From Phormidium tenue FACHB-1052 (GTDB taxonomy: Bacteria; Cyanobacteriota; Cyanobacteriia; Phormidesmidales; Phormidesmidaceae), in NCBI RefSeq assembly GCF_014696675.1, contig NZ_JACJQN010000002.1:62001-126000 (forward strand): a DNA stretch of 64,000 nt, written 5' to 3'. The notes under the pieces were generated by a model. It saw nothing but the letters and a program-made list of their open reading frames with translations, searched no databases and had not been told where the DNA came from. Position numbers and translations under genes: made by a program. Each line of letters opens with the position of its first letter. Position 1 is the first letter of the stretch. Positions 31,886 to 41,714 of this stretch are shown piece by piece.

Positions 31886-33913
31886 TTATAGTTTGACCCG
31901 GCGCAGCAACATCGCATTGATAGACACTACGACAGTTGAAACGCTCATGAAAATTGCCCCTACGGCTGGGGTTAGCAGAATGCCGAAGGGATAAGCGACT
32001 CCAGCTGCCAGAGGAATGCCAACTACGTTGTAGCCGGTTGCCCAAAACAAGTTTTGGATCATCTTTCCGTAAGTTGCTTTGGCCAGTTTTAAAGCATAGG
32101 TTGCATCGATTGGATCGCTCTTGATTAAGACCAGATCGGCAGATTCAATCGCAACGTTGGTGCCAGCCCCAATGGCGAGAGCTAAGTTGGCTTCAAGCAT
32201 TGCTGGTGCATCATTGATGCCATCGCCGACAAACGCAACGGGCTTTTCTGATTTCAGTTTGCGGATGAGAGATGCCTTATCTTGCGGTAAGACTCGGGCA
32301 TAGTAGCGATCAATGCCCAACTCATCGGCCACTGATTTAGCGACGGCTTCAGCATCGCCCGTGATCATGACGACCTCCAATCCCATGGACTGTAGCTGCT
32401 TGATCGCCTGGAGAGATTGAGCACGGACTTTATCGGCTAGCCCAAACAGTGCCAGGAGTTGCGTGTCGTCCATCAGCGCGATCGCGCTTTCTCCACACTG
32501 CTCAATAGTCACTAGCCCGGCCTGTAGCGAGTCTGCCACCGATAGCGCCAGTTCTTCGGCCCACTCAGGTCGCCCAACCCGATAGCGACGTCCGTTTACT
32601 GTACCCTCGACCCCTTTGCCAGCCACAGCTCGAAAGTCTGTGCCGCCAGGCAAACCAAGTTGCCTGGCTTCTGCTTCCTGCACAATGGCTGCTCCTAGAG
32701 GATGCTCTGAAAAGGTTTCTAATGAGGCTGCGATCGCCAGCGCATTTGGTTCATCCACAGCGTCTGTGAAAATATGGCGAACCCCAAATTTACCCTCGGT
32801 TAAGGTACCCGTTTTATCGAAGGCGATTACCTGAATCTGACGTGCCCGTTCAAACGCTTCACGGTTCCGCACTAAGATGCCATGCTTTGCCGATAGGGAC
32901 GTGGCATTCACAATTACCAGGGGAATGGCCAAGCCTAAGGCATGGGGACAGGTGATAACGAGTACGGTTACGGCCCGATTAATCGCAAAGGTCAATGATG
33001 GGCCTACCGACAGCCAAACGACAAAGGTCAGTACGCCGACTCCGATCGCAGTCAAGGTCAGCCAATAGGCCAGTTGATCCGCTAGAGCCTGATATCGGCT
33101 TCGCGATGACTGTGCCTCTTCTACCAGACGCATGATTTGGCTAAGTGTCGTCTGATCGCCTGTCCGAATGATTTTTAAGGTGAGTGCCCCTTCGCCATTG
33201 ACAGAGCCACCTACAGCTTCATCTCCGACCTGTTTGATGACAGGACGAGACTCGCCAGTCAAAAATGCTTCGTTAACGCTAGAGGCTCCTTCAATCACCT
33301 CGCCATCAATCGGGATTTGTTCGCCAGGTTTGACGAGAATGGTATCGCTAGGCTGCAAACTCTCGACTAAAACCTCCTCGATCTTGCCTGCCCTAAAACG
33401 ATGGGCTGTTGTTGGCACCAGATTTGCTAGGTGCTCTAGGGCGCGGCTAGCCCCTTGCACCGAAGCCATTTCTATCCAATGGCCTAGCAACATGATGGTG
33501 ACTAAGGTAGCTAGCTCCCAGTAGAATGGCTCACCCTCTAACCCAAAAGAAACAGCCACACTGTAGACAAATGCAACTGTAATGGCTAAAGCAACCAGGG
33601 TCATCATCCCGATTTTGCTCTGTAGCTCAATCCAGGCACCCTTTAAAAATACCCAGCCGCCATAGCCATAAATCACAACACTTAAAAGAGGGCTCACTAA
33701 TTCAGAGCCAGTAAACCGAATGGCCTGATAGCCAAACCACTGCTGAAAAGAAGGCGAAAAATACAGAACTGGTAGGGTCAGCACCAGGCAGATAAAAAAA
33801 CGTCTGCGGAAAATCTCAGGGCTATGACCAGCATGCTTATCATGGACAGAAGAAGAGCCGTGGCCTACATGGCCATGATGTGTTTTAGAGTGATGCGTAT
33901 GATCGTGGGCCAT
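31886..33913 (-). CDS. copB: CopB-type copper P-type ATPase (CPH motif)
   Basis: P1B-type ATPase of 675 residues exporting copper across the inner membrane. His-rich N-terminus ([17 protein letters not shown]) in place of HMA domains; membrane helices; actuator with TGES; CPH transport motif in TCPHALGLA, which marks the CopB subgroup rather than CPC CopA; phosphorylation motif DKTGTLT; ATP-binding SEHPLG; hinge GDGINDAP. Full length. A CopR-type repeat lies about 190 bases upstream; a broken HMA gene follows. Confidence 0.95.
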   Translation of the reverse strand: MAHDHTHHSKTHHGHVGHGSSSVHDKHAGHSPEIFRRRFFICLVLTLPVLYFSPSFQQWFGYQAIRFTGSELVSPLLSVVIYGYGGWVFLKGAWIELQSKIGMMTLVALAITVAFVYSVAVSFGLEGEPFYWELATLVTIMLLGHWIEMASVQGASRALEHLANLVPTTAHRFRAGKIEEVLVESLQPSDTILVKPGEQIPIDGEVIEGASSVNEAFLTGESRPVIKQVGDEAVGGSVNGEGALTLKIIRTGDQTTLSQIMRLVEEAQSSRSRYQALADQLAYWLTLTAIGVGVLTFVVWLSVGPSLTFAINRAVTVLVITCPHALGLAIPLVIVNATSLSAKHGILVRNREAFERARQIQVIAFDKTGTLTEGKFGVRHIFTDAVDEPNALAIAASLETFSEHPLGAAIVQEAEARQLGLPGGTDFRAVAGKGVEGTVNGRRYRVGRPEWAEELALSVADSLQAGLVTIEQCGESAIALMDDTQLLALFGLADKVRAQSLQAIKQLQSMGLEVVMITGDAEAVAKSVADELGIDRYYARVLPQDKASLIRKLKSEKPVAFVGDGINDAPAMLEANLALAIGAGTNVAIESADLVLIKSDPIDATYALKLAKATYGKMIQNLFWATGYNVVGIPLAAGVAYPFGILLTPAVGAIFMSVSTVVVSINAMLLRRVKL

Positions 33914-34101
33914 TTTGTGTCTCTCTATACTCGATTGTGCGATACGCCATCGATTAGAAGTGCCTAGGCCTTTTTCCTTATTGAATAGAAAGATGGAATC
34001 CCTTTACAAAGCTCAGCCCAGCTCAGAAATGAAGCTTTGTCTGTAGGAAAACCACAGATCTCGATCTGAACTTGGTATAGCTATAGCCTGACGAATGAAT
34101 A

Positions 34102-34118
34102 TGAAACCAGGATGAAAA
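34102..34118 (-). promoter_or_regulatory. CopR-type direct repeat upstream of copB
   Basis: TGAAAC-N5-TGAAAA, the reverse of TTTTCA-N5-GTTTCA, in the 33914-34230 gap between copB and the sensor kinase; weaker than the other sites. Nothing else clear in that gap. Confidence 0.5.
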
Positions 34119-34230
34119 GTATTACTTCTTTAGATCCTGGCGATGCCTAACATCCCTCCGACTCAATAGCCAGAGAAGGCTAACTTGAGAGCGCAGAAAA
34201 ATCACCACAATAATGCGGTCGAGGCCTAAC

Positions 34231-35619
34231 CTAGCGAAGCTGGCCTAGGGGCATGCCCGCACTGGTCAGGGGAAGCTTAATGGTAAAGGTGCTGCCCTTT
34301 GAGAGGGCGCTCTTAACGTGAATGCTGCCCCCATGAGCCTGGGCGATCGCCAGCGCGATCGACAGACCCAGCCCCGCTCCGCCGCTCTGGCGCGATCGAT
34401 CTTTTTCAATGCGGTAAAAGCGATCAAAAATTCGAGGCTGATCGTCGGGGTGAATGCCCACCCCCGTATCTTCTACGGCAATCAGGGCGTGCTTATCCAC
34501 GGCTCTGAGGCGGATGGTGACTTTGCCGTTGGCAGGGGTGTGCTGTAGGGCATTGCTGACCACATTCAGCACCAGGCGGTAAAGCTGCTCTTCGTGACCA
34601 ATCACTGTCAGAGGCGGGGCCGCAGGCTGATCGAGCCAGAGGTAAATGCCCTTAGCGATCGATAGCGCCGCCATTTCCTCCTCAATATCGCTCAGCACGT
34701 CTTGCAGGCAGCAGGCAAAGCCAGGCGCTGTGGTTTGAATATCGAGCCGGGAGAGCAGCAGCAGATCGCTGACTAAGCGGGTGAGGCGATGGTTTTGGCG
34801 GGCAATCACCTGGAGGGTATCGCGGGCTTCGGCATCGGAGATGTCTGGCAGTCGAATCACTGACTCGGTGGTGGCCTGAACGGCAGAGAGGGGGGTTCTC
34901 AACTCGTGGGCGGCATCGGCAGTGAACTGCTGAATATTGCGGTACGACATTTGCACAGGCTCTAGGGCTACCCCCGCCAGCCACCACCCAGCGATCGCCG
35001 TGAGCGCCAGTGCAATCGGTAGACCTAACGCCATATTCCAACGAACCGTGGCCAGGTAGGCGGCAAAGTCATTGAGCGAACGCCCTACCACCACCCGACC
35101 CACCAGTTGCTGATCGTCGAGGGCATACAGGGGCAAAATAATCTGGCGGTAGGGCTGCCCCGACCCATCGCGCAGGCTTTGCCAAAGGGAAGCCCCATCA
35201 GGGCCGGGTAGTCCTGGGGGGTAGTCGCCAGCGGTCGCAACTAATGTTCCATCAGTGCCTAGCACCCGGATATAGTAATTGCCGGAGTACAGGTCATCGG
35301 GGTGATAGTGGTTCTGGCTGTGCTCAAAGGGGGCCAGGCAGGGATCTCCTGTGAGGCAAAGGCTGGGCAGCAGGTCAGAGGAACCGCTCTCGATCTGACC
35401 TTTGGCCGTGAGCGATTTCTCTAGGTTGTCGTGAACGGCTTCGGCGACTGATTTTAGCTCGCGATCGGCGGCTACCCGATGGGCATGGGCGATCGCCTCA
35501 TACATGCCCAGGGCGCTGATTGCCAGCACGACGGCCATCACCCCCGTATACCAGCCAGTGAGCTGCCAGCGGCTGCGGCGAAACAGTCTATTCAGCTTTA
35601 AACCGGTATCCCATGCCAT
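34231..35619 (-). CDS. rppB: RppB/CopS-like sensor histidine kinase
   Basis: Membrane sensor of 462 residues: helix 1 (about 25-45), a periplasmic domain of roughly 145 residues with paired Cys (CLTGDPC) and HxxxH-type residues (HSQNHYHPDD) that could bind metal, helix 2 (about 195-215), HisKA with AHELRTPLSAV, and HATPase with VEDTGVGI and GGAGLGLSIA. It resembles cyanobacterial RppB/NrsS and CopS. The frame overlaps the regulator gene by about 30 bases. It probably senses periplasmic copper here; that is inference from the neighbours. Confidence 0.9.
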   Translation of the reverse strand: MAWDTGLKLNRLFRRSRWQLTGWYTGVMAVVLAISALGMYEAIAHAHRVAADRELKSVAEAVHDNLEKSLTAKGQIESGSSDLLPSLCLTGDPCLAPFEHSQNHYHPDDLYSGNYYIRVLGTDGTLVATAGDYPPGLPGPDGASLWQSLRDGSGQPYRQIILPLYALDDQQLVGRVVVGRSLNDFAAYLATVRWNMALGLPIALALTAIAGWWLAGVALEPVQMSYRNIQQFTADAAHELRTPLSAVQATTESVIRLPDISDAEARDTLQVIARQNHRLTRLVSDLLLLSRLDIQTTAPGFACCLQDVLSDIEEEMAALSIAKGIYLWLDQPAAPPLTVIGHEEQLYRLVLNVVSNALQHTPANGKVTIRLRAVDKHALIAVEDTGVGIHPDDQPRIFDRFYRIEKDRSRQSGGAGLGLSIALAIAQAHGGSIHVKSALSKGSTFTIKLPLTSAGMPLGQLR

Positions 35620-36280
35620 AGACGGTTTCAATCATGTGGTCATAGCCATGCTGCCCCAGCTTACGGCGCAGCAGCCGCACCTGGGCCGCTACCACGTTGC
35701 TGATCGGTTCGGAGCCAAATTCCCACAGTTGGTTGAGCACCTGCTCTTGGGTGAGAATCTGGTCAGGGTGCTCCATTAAATATTGCAGGAGCTGAAATTC
35801 TTTTTGGGTCAGCTCGATTGCCTGATCAGCGGCGGTGTCGCTGGGCAGCAGGGCAATTCTGCGATCGCAGTCTAGCCGCAGTGGCCCAACTTGAATTTGA
35901 GCGGGCCTAAAATCAGCGGGGCGGCGTCTCAAGGCCCGCAGTCGGGCCAGCAGTTCGTCCATGCTGAAGGGCTTGACCAGGTAGTCGTCGGCTCCAGCAT
36001 CGAGCCCCGCGATGCGATCTTCGATGCGATCATTTGCGGTCAGCATGAGAATGGGGAGAGCATTTTGCCGCGCCCGCAGCCAGCGACAGATCTCCAGCCC
36101 CGTTAGCCCTGGCAACATCCAGTCTAGGACTCCCAACACGTAGGTGACAGTGCTGCTCTCTAGATAGGTCAGAGCTTCATCCCCAGACTGCACCCAGTCC
36201 ACCACGTAGGCTTCTTGGGTCAGCGTGCGCTTAATCGCTCGCCCCAGGTCTGGCTCATCTTCAACCAGCAAAATACGCAT
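35588..36280 (-). CDS. rppA: RppA/CopR-like OmpR-family response regulator
   Basis: Protein of 230 residues. Intact receiver: acidic pocket VEDEPD, acceptor Asp53 in VLDWMLPG, Lys in YLVKPFSMDELL. C-terminal winged helix ends MIETVYGMGYRFKAE. It closely follows the cyanobacterial RppA (NrsR)/CopR pattern. It has a CopR-type repeat before its own promoter (36362) and is the best candidate to bind all the ATTTCA repeats in the island. Operon with the kinase. Confidence 0.92.
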   Translation of the reverse strand: MRILLVEDEPDLGRAIKRTLTQEAYVVDWVQSGDEALTYLESSTVTYVLGVLDWMLPGLTGLEICRWLRARQNALPILMLTANDRIEDRIAGLDAGADDYLVKPFSMDELLARLRALRRRPADFRPAQIQVGPLRLDCDRRIALLPSDTAADQAIELTQKEFQLLQYLMEHPDQILTQEQVLNQLWEFGSEPISNVVAAQVRLLRRKLGQHGYDHMIETVYGMGYRFKAE

Positions 36281-36361
36281 TGATAGTTGCTCGGGCTACC
36301 GGAAGACGCAATCGCAGCAAATAGCTGCACCACGTCGCTTCAAGAAAATACCACCTGATAA

Positions 36362-36378
36362 TGAAACCACAATGAAAT
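36362..36378 (-). promoter_or_regulatory. CopR-type direct repeat upstream of rppA/rppB
   Basis: TGAAAC-N5-TGAAAT, reverse of ATTTCA-N5-GTTTCA, 82 bases before the regulator start: likely autoregulation. Confidence 0.6.
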
Positions 36379-36454
36379 TGATCACAGCATCATTGCTACT
36401 CCACTAAGTGAAGGGACGCTTAACCAAACCCGGCTCTCTAACAATTGCCACAGA

Positions 36455-37423
36455 CTAGGCAGCAGCATGGACAGGAGTTTTGCCATTCAGAGAGCCTGCC
36501 CCAGGGCGCACCTCAATAGTGCCAAAGTTCATCTTCATGCCGCACATAAATTCGTACTCGCCGGGTTGAGTGGGGGTGAACTCCACCGGGATAGTTTTGC
36601 CTTCAGGTAGATCCACCGCAATACCAAAGTCAGGAATCAGCAGTTGGGCATAGCAGCCGCTGGGGGTCTCTCGCCGGAAGTCGAGCCGCACGGGCCGACC
36701 CGCTTCGACAACAATGCGGCTGGGCTGGTAGCCCTTCGCCGCCGTCACCGTGGCGGTTTGAATACCCTCCGGGGTGAGAGCCGCCTCCGTTGCCGCTGCC
36801 GATGGAACAGGAACTGCCGGGGGTGCCACTGAAAGATGGTGCTGATGGTCCGTAGGTTCTGCTGTGGCTGTGGTTATAGGTGGAACGGCGTCTTCGCCCT
36901 CGGCCACCACTTCGACGGTGCCACGAAACATATTCATGCCGCAGGCAAACTCGTAGCGACCGGGCTGGGTGGGGGTGAACTCGATCGCCGTAGTCTGGTT
37001 CACTGGCAGCGCCTGGGCAATGCGAAAGTCGGGGAAGCGCACCTCTTCGAGGCAGCTGCTGGGGTCTTTGCGGTAGAAGTTGAGCTGCACCGGCTGCCCC
37101 GCCTGCACCACAATGTGGCTGGGGTCGTAACCGCCATCAACGGTGACGGTGACCTCTTGTACGCCGCCAGTAGTGGTGGCTTTGCGAGACTTAGGCTTGC
37201 TGAGCAAGAACCACCACAGCTCTAGCCCAATCAGGCTCAAGCCTGCCCCGGTGACGGCGGCTCTCGACCATAGCGGTTGCTCAATGCGCTGGAACTGCCC
37301 GGTTGGCTCGGTAGCGTGATCGGTCATGGTGTCATGGTTGACCTGGGCAGAGGTGCCGCTGGCGAAGGTAACTACCATCGCCAAGCTGGCCAAACTGGTG
37401 AGGGTAAGGTGTCTTATTTTCAT
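36455..37423 (-). CDS. Double cupredoxin-domain protein
   Basis: Exported protein of 322 residues. Signal sequence (LASLAMVVTFASGTSA), a membrane helix (about 58-76), then two cupredoxin-like domains. Each has the VDGGYDPSHIVVQAGQPV-like first strands, a Cys in SSCLEE or SGCYAQ, and a C-terminal copper-loop motif FACGMNMFRG or FMCGMKMNFG. A His-containing linker joins them. It probably binds copper in the periplasm. The ATG at 37423 follows AGGAG, which overlaps the stop of the 29-residue peptide. Last gene of the copZ-copA operon. Confidence 0.85.
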   Translation of the reverse strand: MKIRHLTLTSLASLAMVVTFASGTSAQVNHDTMTDHATEPTGQFQRIEQPLWSRAAVTGAGLSLIGLELWWFLLSKPKSRKATTTGGVQEVTVTVDGGYDPSHIVVQAGQPVQLNFYRKDPSSCLEEVRFPDFRIAQALPVNQTTAIEFTPTQPGRYEFACGMNMFRGTVEVVAEGEDAVPPITTATAEPTDHQHHLSVAPPAVPVPSAAATEAALTPEGIQTATVTAAKGYQPSRIVVEAGRPVRLDFRRETPSGCYAQLLIPDFGIAVDLPEGKTIPVEFTPTQPGEYEFMCGMKMNFGTIEVRPGAGSLNGKTPVHAAA

Positions 37424-37433
37424 GGGAATGCTC

Positions 37434-37523
37434 CTAGGCAATGGCGTTAACAACAAGTCCAGACAGTGCGCCCATTAAGAAACCGAATCCGGTGAGTAGG
37501 GCAAAGGAATAAGAGTGGATCAT
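37434..37523 (-). CDS. 29-residue membrane peptide
   Basis: Tiny gene from the ATG at 37523 to TAG at 37434, preceded by AAGGA. The product MIHSYSFALLTGFGFLMGAL plus a short rest is one membrane helix rich in Gly and Leu. Its stop overlaps the ribosome site of the cupredoxin gene, so it may be translationally coupled to it. Not a family I recognise. Confidence 0.45.
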   Translation of the reverse strand: MIHSYSFALLTGFGFLMGALSGLVVNAIA

Positions 37524-37623
37524 GGGAGGAGTCCTTTTTATAAGCGGTGAAGGACGGGGGGTAGGGGAGCGAGGGAGTTTTGTGTTCTCGATGACTCAAT
37601 CACCTCATCCCCCCGTTACTCCA

Positions 37624-39876
37624 TCACCCTTGCAGCTTGGGGCGAAAGTTTCGTAGCCGTAGGGCATTCGTGACCACCGACACGGAGCTAAAGGCCATCG
37701 CGGCTCCAGCGATAATCGGGCTGAGCAGCCAGCCAAAGATGGGGTAGAGAATGCCCGCCGCGATCGGAATGCCTGCCACGTTGTAGATAAAGGCGAAGAA
37801 CAGGTTTTGGCGAATGTTGGCCATGGTGGCGCGGGAGAGCTGAATGGCGGTGACAATGCCGTGCAGATCGCCGGAGATCAGGGTGATATCGCTGGCGGCG
37901 ATCGCCACATCGGTCCCGGTGCCAATCGCCATCCCCACATCCGCTTGGGCCAGGGCAGGGGCGTCGTTAATGCCGTCGCCCACCATTGCTACAACCTTGT
38001 CTTCCCGTTGCAGATTTTCCACCTGGGCGGCTTTTTGGTCGGGGCGCACCTCGGCAAAGACGCGGGTAATGCCGACTTCGCGGGCGATCGCCTCGGCGGT
38101 GCGGCGGTTATCGCCGGTCAGCATCACCACTTCCAGCCCCATCCGTTGCAGGGTGGCAATAGCGGCGGCAGAGGAGGGTTTGACGGCATCAGCGATCGCC
38201 ATCAGCGCTTCGACTTGGCCATCCACCGCCAGCCACACCACGGTGCGACCGAGGGATTCTAGCTGGTCCCACTGGGTTTGCAGGCGATCGGTAGCAATGC
38301 CCAATTCCTGCATCCAGCGGTGGGTGCCAATCTGCACGCGCTGCCCAGCTACAGTGCCCTGAACGCCGCTGCCTGCAACCGCTTCAAAGCCTTTGGGATC
38401 TTCCAACGTTACCCCCTGCGCTTGGGCGTAGTTAACCACCGCTTCGGCCAGGGGATGCTCGGAGTTGCGTTCGAGAGATCCCGCCAGCTTTAGCAGATGC
38501 AGCTCGGTCGCGGTACCGTTCACCGTCAGGTAATCGGTCACGGTCGGCTTGCCCTGGGTAATAGTGCCGGTCTTATCGAGCACGATCGCCTGAATGTTGT
38601 GAGCCAGTTCCAGGCTGTCGGCCCCTTTAATCAAAATGCCGTTCTCAGCCCCTTTGCCCGTGCCCACCATAATTGAGGTCGGCGTGGCTAATCCTAAAGC
38701 ACAGGGGCAGGCAATAATCAGCACGCCCACGGTGGTGATCAGCGCCATCGTCACGTTGCCCATGATGTTGTACCAGACGATAAAGGTGAGAATGGCGATC
38801 GCGATCACCGCCGGTACAAACCACGCCGTCACCTGATCTGCCAGCTTTTGAATCGGCGCTTTTGACCCCTGGGCCTGCTGCACCAGCTTGACGATCTGCG
38901 CCAAGAACGTATCTTTGCCGACGCGGGTGGCGCGAAACTTGAAGCTGCCGGTTTTATTTAGCGTTGCCCCAATCACCTCGTCGCCGACGGTTTTCTGCAC
39001 AGGCACGCTTTCCCCCGTCACCATGGCCTCATCCAGGGTGGAGGCCCCGTCGATGATCTCGCCATCGACCGGAATTTTCTCCCCAGGGCGCACCAGCACC
39101 ACGTCGCCCAGCACCACTTCGGCAATGGGAATGTCGTACTCTCGGCCCTCGCGAATCACCCGCGCGGTTTTGGCCTGCAACCCCATCAGTTTGCGAATCG
39201 CTTCAGAGGTCTGACCCTTGGCACGATTTTCCAGCAGGCGGCCCAGCAAAATCAGGGCAATAATTACCGCAGCGGCCTCAAAATACACATCTGGGTTCAA
39301 CCCCTGGTCAATGAACCACTGGGGATAGATAGTGGGAAACAGCGAATAGAGAAACGCGGTGCCGGTGCCCACCGCCACCAGGGTATCCATGCTTGCCGAG
39401 TGGCGCTTGAGCGCTTTCCAGGCGTTGATAAAAAAGGAATTACCGGCCCAGAACAGCACCGGAGTAGTCAGCACCAGCTGAAACCAGGGGTTGTGCAGCC
39501 ACATGGGAATAAACGGAATCGGTAGGCCCAGCATCATCGGCAGCGAGCCGATCACTAAAATGCCGCCCATTATCAAGCTAAACACAGCCTTGCGGGTGAG
39601 CTGGCGGTTTTCAGTCTCTCGTTCTCTCCGTTCAGCATCGTCTTCGGCGGTCAGTGGGTCGTCGCTGAGGGGTTGGGCGGTGTATCCCGCATCATCCACC
39701 GCCGCCTGGATGTGGGTGAGGTTGGTCTGGTGGGGGTCGTAGGTGACAGCGGCTTGTTCTGCACCAAAGTTGACGCTGCATGCTTCTACACCAGGCACGC
39801 TGCGAATGGCGTCTTCAATGGTGCTGGCACAGGCGGCACAGCTCATGCCCCGCAGCTTTAAGAGTTGGTTTTGCAT
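37624..39876 (-). CDS. copA: CopA Cu(I) P-type ATPase
   Basis: P1B-1 ATPase of 750 residues. One N-terminal HMA domain with GMSCAAC, eight membrane helices, actuator TGES, transport motif CPC in ACPCALGLA, phosphorylation DKTGTIT, nucleotide motif SEHPLAEA, hinge [10 protein letters not shown], and YN / MxxSS in the last helices. It exports Cu(I) from the cytoplasm. The ATG at 39876 is preceded by AAGGAGG. Placed 57 bases after copZ, under the MerR-type promoter at 40157. Confidence 0.96.
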   Translation of the reverse strand: MQNQLLKLRGMSCAACASTIEDAIRSVPGVEACSVNFGAEQAAVTYDPHQTNLTHIQAAVDDAGYTAQPLSDDPLTAEDDAERRERETENRQLTRKAVFSLIMGGILVIGSLPMMLGLPIPFIPMWLHNPWFQLVLTTPVLFWAGNSFFINAWKALKRHSASMDTLVAVGTGTAFLYSLFPTIYPQWFIDQGLNPDVYFEAAAVIIALILLGRLLENRAKGQTSEAIRKLMGLQAKTARVIREGREYDIPIAEVVLGDVVLVRPGEKIPVDGEIIDGASTLDEAMVTGESVPVQKTVGDEVIGATLNKTGSFKFRATRVGKDTFLAQIVKLVQQAQGSKAPIQKLADQVTAWFVPAVIAIAILTFIVWYNIMGNVTMALITTVGVLIIACPCALGLATPTSIMVGTGKGAENGILIKGADSLELAHNIQAIVLDKTGTITQGKPTVTDYLTVNGTATELHLLKLAGSLERNSEHPLAEAVVNYAQAQGVTLEDPKGFEAVAGSGVQGTVAGQRVQIGTHRWMQELGIATDRLQTQWDQLESLGRTVVWLAVDGQVEALMAIADAVKPSSAAAIATLQRMGLEVVMLTGDNRRTAEAIAREVGITRVFAEVRPDQKAAQVENLQREDKVVAMVGDGINDAPALAQADVGMAIGTGTDVAIAASDITLISGDLHGIVTAIQLSRATMANIRQNLFFAFIYNVAGIPIAAGILYPIFGWLLSPIIAGAAMAFSSVSVVTNALRLRNFRPKLQG

Positions 39877-39933
39877 CGATATCCTCCTTGTCGGGATCAA
39901 TGGCTGGTCAGAATCAATGACTGAACGGCAGAG

Positions 39934-40128
39934 CTAGGCAACGGTATAGCCAGCGTCGATAATGGCCTGCTTAATGACGGTCTCGGTGGCGATGGTGGTA
40001 ACGTTGACCTGCTTGGTTTTGGAATCGGCGTTGACCTGGGCGGTGCTGTCAATTGTTTGAATGGCTTGGGTGACAGCCTTGACACAGGAGGAACAGGCCA
40101 GGTTAGGAACGGTAAATGAAAGAGACAT
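39934..40128 (-). CDS. copZ: CopZ-like copper chaperone (HMA domain)
   Basis: Protein of 64 residues, one HMA domain. The metal site is ACSSC (residues 11-15) after SFTVPNL, followed by AVTQAIQTID and ending AIIDAGYTVA. It carries Cu(I) to CopA. First gene after the MerR-type promoter. Confidence 0.93.
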   Translation of the reverse strand: MSLSFTVPNLACSSCVKAVTQAIQTIDSTAQVNADSKTKQVNVTTIATETVIKQAIIDAGYTVA

Positions 40129-40156
40129 AACAAACCTCTAAACGCTGTATGGGTCT

Positions 40157-40188
40157 ATCTTGGAGCTTCCAGTGCGCTGGAGAGTCAA
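40157..40188 (-). promoter_or_regulatory. MerR-type promoter of copZ-copA operon
   Basis: Read leftward: -35 TTGACT (40188-40183), 20-bp spacer with CTCCAGCGCACTGGAAG, -10 CAAGAT (40162-40157). The dyad CCAG-N4-CTGG is shared with four other sites. Confidence 0.75.
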
Positions 40189-40347
40189 GGGGGTAAGCCA
40201 AACAATTTGTGAAGCGGTTGATTATTCTTTTTATTAAGTCTTGAAACGACAATGAGGGGCATAAAGACTATGCCCCTCATTACGTTAGCTGTCAGTTTTT
40301 ATGAGCTTGTATCTGTGCTACGTTGACAAGCTCCAAGCCAGCGTGGA

Positions 40348-40716
40348 TTAGGCCATTGCCATGCTCATGCGGCGGCAGGTTTCTGCACAGCGGCGGCACA
40401 TCTCGGCGCAGGCCTGCATTTGGGCATCGTCGCCCATGCTGGCACAGTCCTTAGCGCAGCGATCGCACACCTCTGCACAGGCCCCGCAAAAATGCGCATG
40501 TAGGTCGGAACCGCGCAGCATAAAGTTGGCGCTGGTTTGGCAGCTCTCCACACAGTCCATCATCAGGCGAATGTGGGACGGCTCGGCGTGGTGACCACCC
40601 TGCTCTAAGCAGTAGGTGATGGTGTTGAGGCACATGCTGTGGCAATCGAGGCAGTTCTGAATGCACTGCTGCACCTCATCGCTTACATTGTGCAGTTTGA
40701 GGGTTTGAATCGGCAT
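40348..40716 (-). CDS. Four-helix-bundle copper-binding protein
   Basis: Protein of 122 residues with about 16 Cys and many His/Met in helical spacing (CIQNCLDCHSMC, CVESCQTSAN, HFCGACAEVCDRCAKDC, CAEMCRRCAETCRR). It matches the DUF326/Csp-like cytosolic Cu(I) storage type. Divergent from the intact copM-like gene, with one CopR-type repeat between them (40848). Confidence 0.9.
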   Translation of the reverse strand: MPIQTLKLHNVSDEVQQCIQNCLDCHSMCLNTITYCLEQGGHHAEPSHIRLMMDCVESCQTSANFMLRGSDLHAHFCGACAEVCDRCAKDCASMGDDAQMQACAEMCRRCAETCRRMSMAMA

Positions 40717-40847
40717 ATTTATCTCTCTAAGTGTTCAAGATCCTGATCACTTCGGTCTTTTCTAACTTAAAGAGAGACTAGAAATCGCCGAATCTAGCTA
40801 TTGAGAGAGATTGCCAAATTAGATATCTCATACCGTCAGCAGCTCGA

Positions 40848-40864
40848 ATTTCATTCTGATTTCA
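40848..40864 (+). promoter_or_regulatory. CopR-type direct repeat between divergent copper genes
   Basis: ATTTCA-N5-ATTTCA followed by TTTTTGCGTGG, 65 bases before the copM-like gene and 132 bases before the four-helix gene on the other strand; it could serve both. Confidence 0.65.
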
Positions 40865-40928
40865 TTTTTGCGTGGCACACTTCCGAAGTGAACACAACAC
40901 ACACTGCGCAGATGATTGAGGTATTGAG

Positions 40929-41600
40929 ATGACATTGAAACTAGCTGCGATCGCCCTGCTCAGTCTTAGCGCCGCTGTTGGCCTGCCCGCCTGCGCTAAC
41001 TCCCGAGACGCGGCGGTTGAGCCAGCCACCGAAACCGCCCAGATGGATCACGGCGGCATGGGCCAGATGGATGGCGGCATGATGGATCACGGCATGATGG
41101 ATCTTGGCCCCGCTGATGAGAGTTTTGACCTGCGCTTTATCGACGCGATGATCATGCACCACCAGGGCGCGGTGGTCATGGCAGAGGATGCCCAACAGAA
41201 CTCCACCCGTCCCGAAATTCAAACCCTGGCTAGCGACATCATTGCCGCTCAAGAGACTGAAATTGCCGAAATGCAGGCGTGGCGGCAAGCCTGGTATCCC
41301 GATGCTCCGGCAGACCCGGTCATGTACCACGCTGAGATGGGTCACATGATGCCCATGAGTGCAGATATGATGTCAGCCATGATGATGGACATGGATCTAG
41401 GCACTGCCGACGATGAGTATGACCTGCGCTTTATCAACGCCATGATTCCCCATCATGAGGGAGCTCTGACGATGGCGCAAGAGGCGCTAGCCAAGAGTAG
41501 TCGTCCTGAAATCCAGGAATTGGCGGAAGCCATTATCGCCAGCCAGCAGGTCGAGATCGACCAGATGACCCAGTGGCAGCAAGACTGGTACGGGCAGTAG
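40929..41600 (+). CDS. CopM-like periplasmic copper-binding lipoprotein (two DUF305 domains)
   Basis: Protein of 223 residues. Signal with lipobox GLPAC, a Met/His-rich stretch (MDHGGMGQMDGGMMDHGMM), then two DUF305 domains with FIDAMIMHHQGAVVMAEDA and FINAMIPHHEGALTMAQEA. The Met and His residues are suited to Cu(I)/Cu(II). It resembles cyanobacterial CopM, a DUF305 copper-resistance protein under CopRS control. Intact counterpart of the broken gene at 16872. Confidence 0.9.
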   Translation: MTLKLAAIALLSLSAAVGLPACANSRDAAVEPATETAQMDHGGMGQMDGGMMDHGMMDLGPADESFDLRFIDAMIMHHQGAVVMAEDAQQNSTRPEIQTLASDIIAAQETEIAEMQAWRQAWYPDAPADPVMYHAEMGHMMPMSADMMSAMMMDMDLGTADDEYDLRFINAMIPHHEGALTMAQEALAKSSRPEIQELAEAIIASQQVEIDQMTQWQQDWYGQ

Positions 41601-41714
41601 GAAGAGGGCGATCGCCCACCCCAGATGCGAGACGAATGCGCATCATACAAATCCCCCCAATGCCGCCTCCAACAGGTGCGCTGGGGGGATGACTTTCTTG
41701 CCAGCAAGAGATTA

